A DNA stretch of 11,880 nucleotides from Stephanodiscus triporus (lineage: Eukaryota; Bacillariophyta; Thalassiosirophyceae; Thalassiosirales; Thalassiosiraceae): contig JALLAZ010000810.1 of NCBI GenBank assembly GCA_036939755.1, forward strand, positions 1 to 11,880, read 5' to 3'. Within the stretch, counting starts at the first letter, position 1; each line of letters begins with the position of its first letter. The notes under the pieces were generated by a model that was given only the letters and a program-made list of their open reading frames with translations, was not told the DNA's origin and did no database searches. Positions 9,108 through 11,880 of this stretch are shown here, piece by piece. The position numbers and the translations under genes are program-made.

Positions 9108-11252
9108 TCACATGAAAATATTCTGGATTGGACTTTCAGATGTTGGTTTGTGTGTCGAGGGATTGCTCGACGGCCTCGCTGAAAAAGTTGGCTCGTTTGT
9201 CGGCATTGCTGAAGTTGGACTTCCAGATGTGGGTTTGTATGTTGCTGGCTGACTTCTCGGCCTTTTAGAGGGCGCTGAAGTTGGACGTCCAGGTTTATAT
9301 GTTGAGGGCCGTCTTGTCGGACGTCTTGTCGGACGTCTTGTCGGACGAGAAGTGGGTTTGGATGTGGAGGGCCTTGATGTCGGCATTCGCGTGGGTTTAT
9401 ATGTTGAGGGCCGTCTTGTCGGCCTTTTAGAGGGCCCTGATGTTGGCCTTTTAGAGGGCCTTGATGTCGGCATTCGCGTGGGAAAAGGCCCGCTGACAAA
9501 GACAGACATTGAATTTAATGGACATGCCATACTATTAGCCAGCAAAATGGTGCCAGGGTCACGATCTACCAGTTCAGAAATATCTAGCACTCCAGAACTT
9601 TTTTCATGGTAAGAATAAAGGGTTTTGAGGATCATTAGATACTTTGTAAATACATCACAATTGGACTGGAATAATAGGACACGGATAAGGACCAGCAATT
9701 GTTATCTTACCTCTCTCCGCCCCCCTTAGTATATGCAACATTCTGAATCGCCCCAGTTTGGGGGGAATAACGAATGATATTTCCAACAGAGTTGTCCATC
9801 TGCATGAAGATATAACCACTCTTCGACCATTCAACATTATCATAGTCGTCCGCGGGTAGGGGGAGTTTTCTTATTGTAAAGGAGCTTCCAGCAGCGGAAA
9901 AATTGTCATCAGGAAAACTAAGATTATAGTCAAGTATATACACTCCAGAATATTGTTCAGCCATAACAACTACGAGCACATGTGTAAGTATGGAGTGGGA
10001 TGTGGAAGGCAAAGTGTCACAAATATTACAACTTCTTACCTTGTGTCGGCTTATTTGGGTTGGTGCTGACATCTTCAAGCTTCCAACCGTACACTGCACC
10101 CGCCTTGACAGTTCCAAAAGTACCAGTATTTGTTGCGCCATTGGTACTAGGCAAGTTCCCCTGATGATACCACCAGCTCCCGAAGGCCAATCCGTTACGA
10201 GCAAGAATTAGGGCGTCATCAGTGCAGTTACCACATGATGAACCATCCGTTTTGTATCCCTTTTTACCAATGTACAGACGAAGTCTCTGTTCTCCATAAT
10301 CGGGACTTAATAACAACGCAACATGTTCGGTTTCACCCGTGTCGATTTGCGCCGCATTCTCCAGTGAATCTCTTCCAAGGCCGTTGATTCCTCCTTGATG
10401 TATCGTTGCATCACCGGTTCCTGCGCCAGTGATCATGTGCATCGTCTTGTTGGCTATGGCAAAGAAGCGACCGTTCCTATAATTCAGGTTTACCGAGAAG
10501 AAGCGGACAGCGGAAGCATTTAATCGTGAGAAGAAGTCATCGTAGGAATTATCCTGCCCTAATATGCAAACATGCACTTGTCTCACCCCACTGTAGCGTC
10601 TTCCTCCTCTCCAAAAATGTACAACGTATCAACAAATCCCCTTCCCTCACCCAGTCCGAATTCGTCTGGAAGGTGGACTTATCCCAAACAGAAATAAGTA
10701 AATGGGTTACCACCAAACGATTCCACTGAAGTCCCGTTCTTACTCCAATATTTGTTATAGGCCTTTCCAGCCTGCTTGACAAATGATACGCCCGCAGCAG
10801 AGTTTTTGTTGATCATATTGTTTATGGCAGACTTCAAAGAGGTCTTGTCGATTGTGAGGTCAGAAACAGAGGAGCTCATGCTTGCTGTATCACATCCCCA
10901 AGGGGTCTCGTGGTTAAGTAGTACTCTGATGTGAGTGTTGTTGATGAGGTGGGCCTGTAATGAAATAGTACACAAAGTCTAAAACACACGAACTAATCGG
11001 AACAAAATGTATCAAACATACTGTAACCCTACTCACGCCAATACCATCAAACTGGCCGGGGAGAGTGTATCTGCCGATCTGATCCCCTTGCGTTACAACC
11101 TCGAACGACCTCCAGTTGGGGTAGGAGTTGAATGCTGTTTGTCTATTGATGCCATTGAGTGCTGTCGTGGGAGCCACCCAACCACTGTGAAGCCACCAGC
11201 CTGTGAATAGGGTCCGTAGAAATGCTGACCCTGGCGATACTGCCGACTTCAT
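9108..11252 (-). CDS. Secreted beta-propeller-like protein with PT-repeat tail, five exons, in-frame TAA
   Basis: Exons (read leftward): 11252-11037, 10954-10587, 10476-10040, 9969-9711, 9597-9108. They total 590 codons with all phases matching, if the TAA at 10679-10681 (codon 164) is set aside. The body has FEVVTQGDQIGRYTLPGQFD (50-69), LLNHETPWGC (84-93), DTLYIFGEEED (181-191), RLYIGKKG (261-268), ARNGLAFGSWW (287-297), WKLEDVSTNPNKPTQ (326-340), EQYSGVYILDYN (345-356) and YDNVEWSKSGYIFMQMD (383-399). This alternation is like PhoX/DUF839-type beta-propellers with acidic metal sites; that call is by impression. Residues from about 465 are a Pro/Thr/Arg/Ser repeat tail, as in many diatom cell-surface proteins. 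ATG 11252 has A at -3; the N-terminus is only weakly signal-like and an upstream exon may exist. The acceptor of exon 5 (AAAAAAG) is weak but gives GGES-SGVLDIS in frame. Ligand and function are unknown. Confidence 0.65.
9125..9505 (-). repeat. Imperfect tandem repeats encoding PT/RPS/KPT tail
   Basis: On the minus strand this stretch encodes units such as PTRRP (three successive 12-bp copies between about 9310 and 9350), PSKRP, PSTYKPT and PTRMPTSRP. Exact longer copies also occur: 29 bp at 9292-9320 and 9394-9422, and 28 bp at 9368-9395 and 9455-9482. The pattern indicates growth by local duplication in frame. Confidence 0.85.
9598..9710 (-). other. Intron 4 of the repeat-tailed gene (113 bp)
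   Basis: Donor GTAAGA is strong. Only the acceptor ending at 9598 (AAAAAAG) among nearby AGs restores the frame of exon 5; the better-looking CAG ending at 9666 would lead to a stop. Confidence 0.5.
9970..10039 (-). other. Intron 3 of the repeat-tailed gene (70 bp)
   Basis: Donor GTAAGA after CCGACACAAG, acceptor GCTCGTAG. Phase 1; removal gives NPNKPTQ-VVMAEQYSG, a smooth join. Confidence 0.8.
10477..10586 (-). other. Intron 2 of the repeat-tailed gene (110 bp)
   Basis: Donor GTGAGA, acceptor AATTATAG after a pyrimidine-rich stretch. Phase 2; removal gives EEEDATVG-NGRFFAIANK. Earlier AGs in the region give stops. Confidence 0.7.
10666..10710 (-). other. Candidate 45-nt intron covering the in-frame TAA
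   Basis: GTAACC to CTTCCAG, exactly 45 nt, removes the TAA at 10679-10681 and joins ESFG to DEFGLGEG in frame. Against this, the unspliced reading NPFTYFCLG also looks like genuine protein, so a nonsense change or base error is equally possible. Confidence 0.35.
10955..11036 (-). other. Intron 1 of the repeat-tailed gene (82 bp)
   Basis: Donor GTGAGT is the ideal consensus and the acceptor is TTCATTACAG. Phase 0; removal gives FDGIG-AHLINNTHIR. Confidence 0.85.
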
Positions 11253-11880
11253 TGTTGAATGGTTTAAGCACATAATATCATTATCTGTCTCAAGCAGGAA
11301 GAAGTAGGGAGCAATGAGGGGGATGTGTTAGATGCCGTGACATTGGAAAATGAATGGAGAATCATCAGTCACCCGGATCGGATGTGATCGTGAGTGTCCG
11401 GGAGCACTCAACTCCATGTCGTAATACTGCCGAATTTTCGGCAGTACCAGCTTTTACACATATGATATATATTAAATCTGGTCACCTTACCCCCCCAAAC
11501 TAATAACACAAGAAGAAAGATCTGCTTTCCAATGGTACAGGGGTCAGGGGGTCGCAATGGAGTTATCGTGACGAAATATTATTCCGCGGCAAGGGTTGAG
11601 ATCTTGTTCTTCCATGAAATTAGAGTACTTGTGTGGTACCGCGAAATGTCCGATAGTAAGAAATTCATATTAACTCCTACGTAGAGGCTACGTTGGTGAA
11701 AATTATTTAAAAGTACATAATAGCTCGAGATGACCTTGCAAGCTTTTGCGTTTGTGGGTTGTGTGTGCTCTATCGTAATTTTCTCCCGCCGTTGCACGAA
11801 CACTAGAAAAACAGACAGACCTCCAGTACAATCTACATACACACATACTGTAGGAACAGGTATGAACAATTTTCCGAAAG
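11253..11880. other. Upstream region of the repeat-tailed gene, no gene supported
   Basis: About 630 bp that should hold the promoter and possibly a missing 5' exon. On the minus strand a CTAAC branch-point-like motif (11327-11331), a pyrimidine-rich tract and GACAG (acceptor ending at 11285) form a good 3' splice signal. A 22-bp palindrome lies at 11425-11446. The 96-codon frame at 11579-11869 resembles no known protein. Confidence 0.4.
11425..11446. repeat. Inverted repeat, 10-bp perfect arms, 2-nt centre
   Basis: TACTGCCGAA, then TT, then its reverse complement TTCGGCAGTA. It lies about 170 bp upstream of the start codon of the minus-strand gene. It may be a binding site for a dimeric regulator or a hairpin. 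Confidence 0.7.

Noticed and set aside
9292..9482. Regular repeats that could suggest a CRISPR array
   Set aside because: The repeats are coding, multiples of 3 bp, adjoining and degenerate, with no uniform unique spacers; the context is eukaryotic.
8990..9499. Second minus-strand frame (169 codons) through the repeat tail
   Set aside because: It is the repeat DNA read in another frame (RQDVRQD-type). The PT/RPS frame continues from a spliced upstream exon and is the typical protein pattern.
11579..11869. 96-codon minus-strand frame
   Set aside because: No recognisable motif and no in-frame link to the downstream exons that I could support.

Overview
The window reads as nuclear DNA of a diatom or a close stramenopile relative. 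The reasons are: GT-AG introns of about 70-113 bp, a MutS2 homologue with a signal-peptide-like start (a pattern of plastid proteins in algae with complex plastids), a secreted-type protein ending in Pro-Thr/Arg-Pro-Ser repeats of the kind common in diatom surface proteins, and long Asp/Arg/Ser/Thr runs made of one CGA-type trinucleotide. The assignment is an inference; no rRNA or other marker gene is present.

Layout: (1) 1-413, plus strand, the 3' end of an unrecognised gene. (2) 454-3483, minus strand, one uninterrupted exon for a MutS2-type ATPase. It has all the ATPase motifs but no visible clamp motif and no Smr domain. (3) 3484-3834, a divergent promoter region with an E2F-like site. 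(4) 3835-5438, plus strand, three exons for an F-box-like plus nucleotidyltransferase-like protein; the frame continues past the TAG stop with protein-like sequence to 5636. (5) 5439-6311, otherwise no gene seen. (6) 6312-8871, plus strand, a FAM185A/DUF4097-type protein split by a one-base shift in a run of eight G. (7) 9108-11252, minus strand, five exons for a secreted beta-propeller-like protein (PhoX/DUF839-like by impression) with a PT-repeat tail; exon 2 holds an in-frame TAA. (8) 11253-11880, no gene supported, but a near-perfect 22-bp palindrome and a 3'-splice-like signal.

The genes do not form a pathway or operon; this is ordinary mixed eukaryotic gene content. The unusual theme is that three of the five genes are interrupted by one small lesion: a G-run shift and two in-frame stops. 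Each stop could be removed by a GT-AG intron of only 42 or 45 nt, a multiple of three. Consensus error, pseudogenisation and ultra-short stop-containing introns are the competing explanations; RNA reads would separate them. I found no convincing new defence, mobile or CRISPR-type system.
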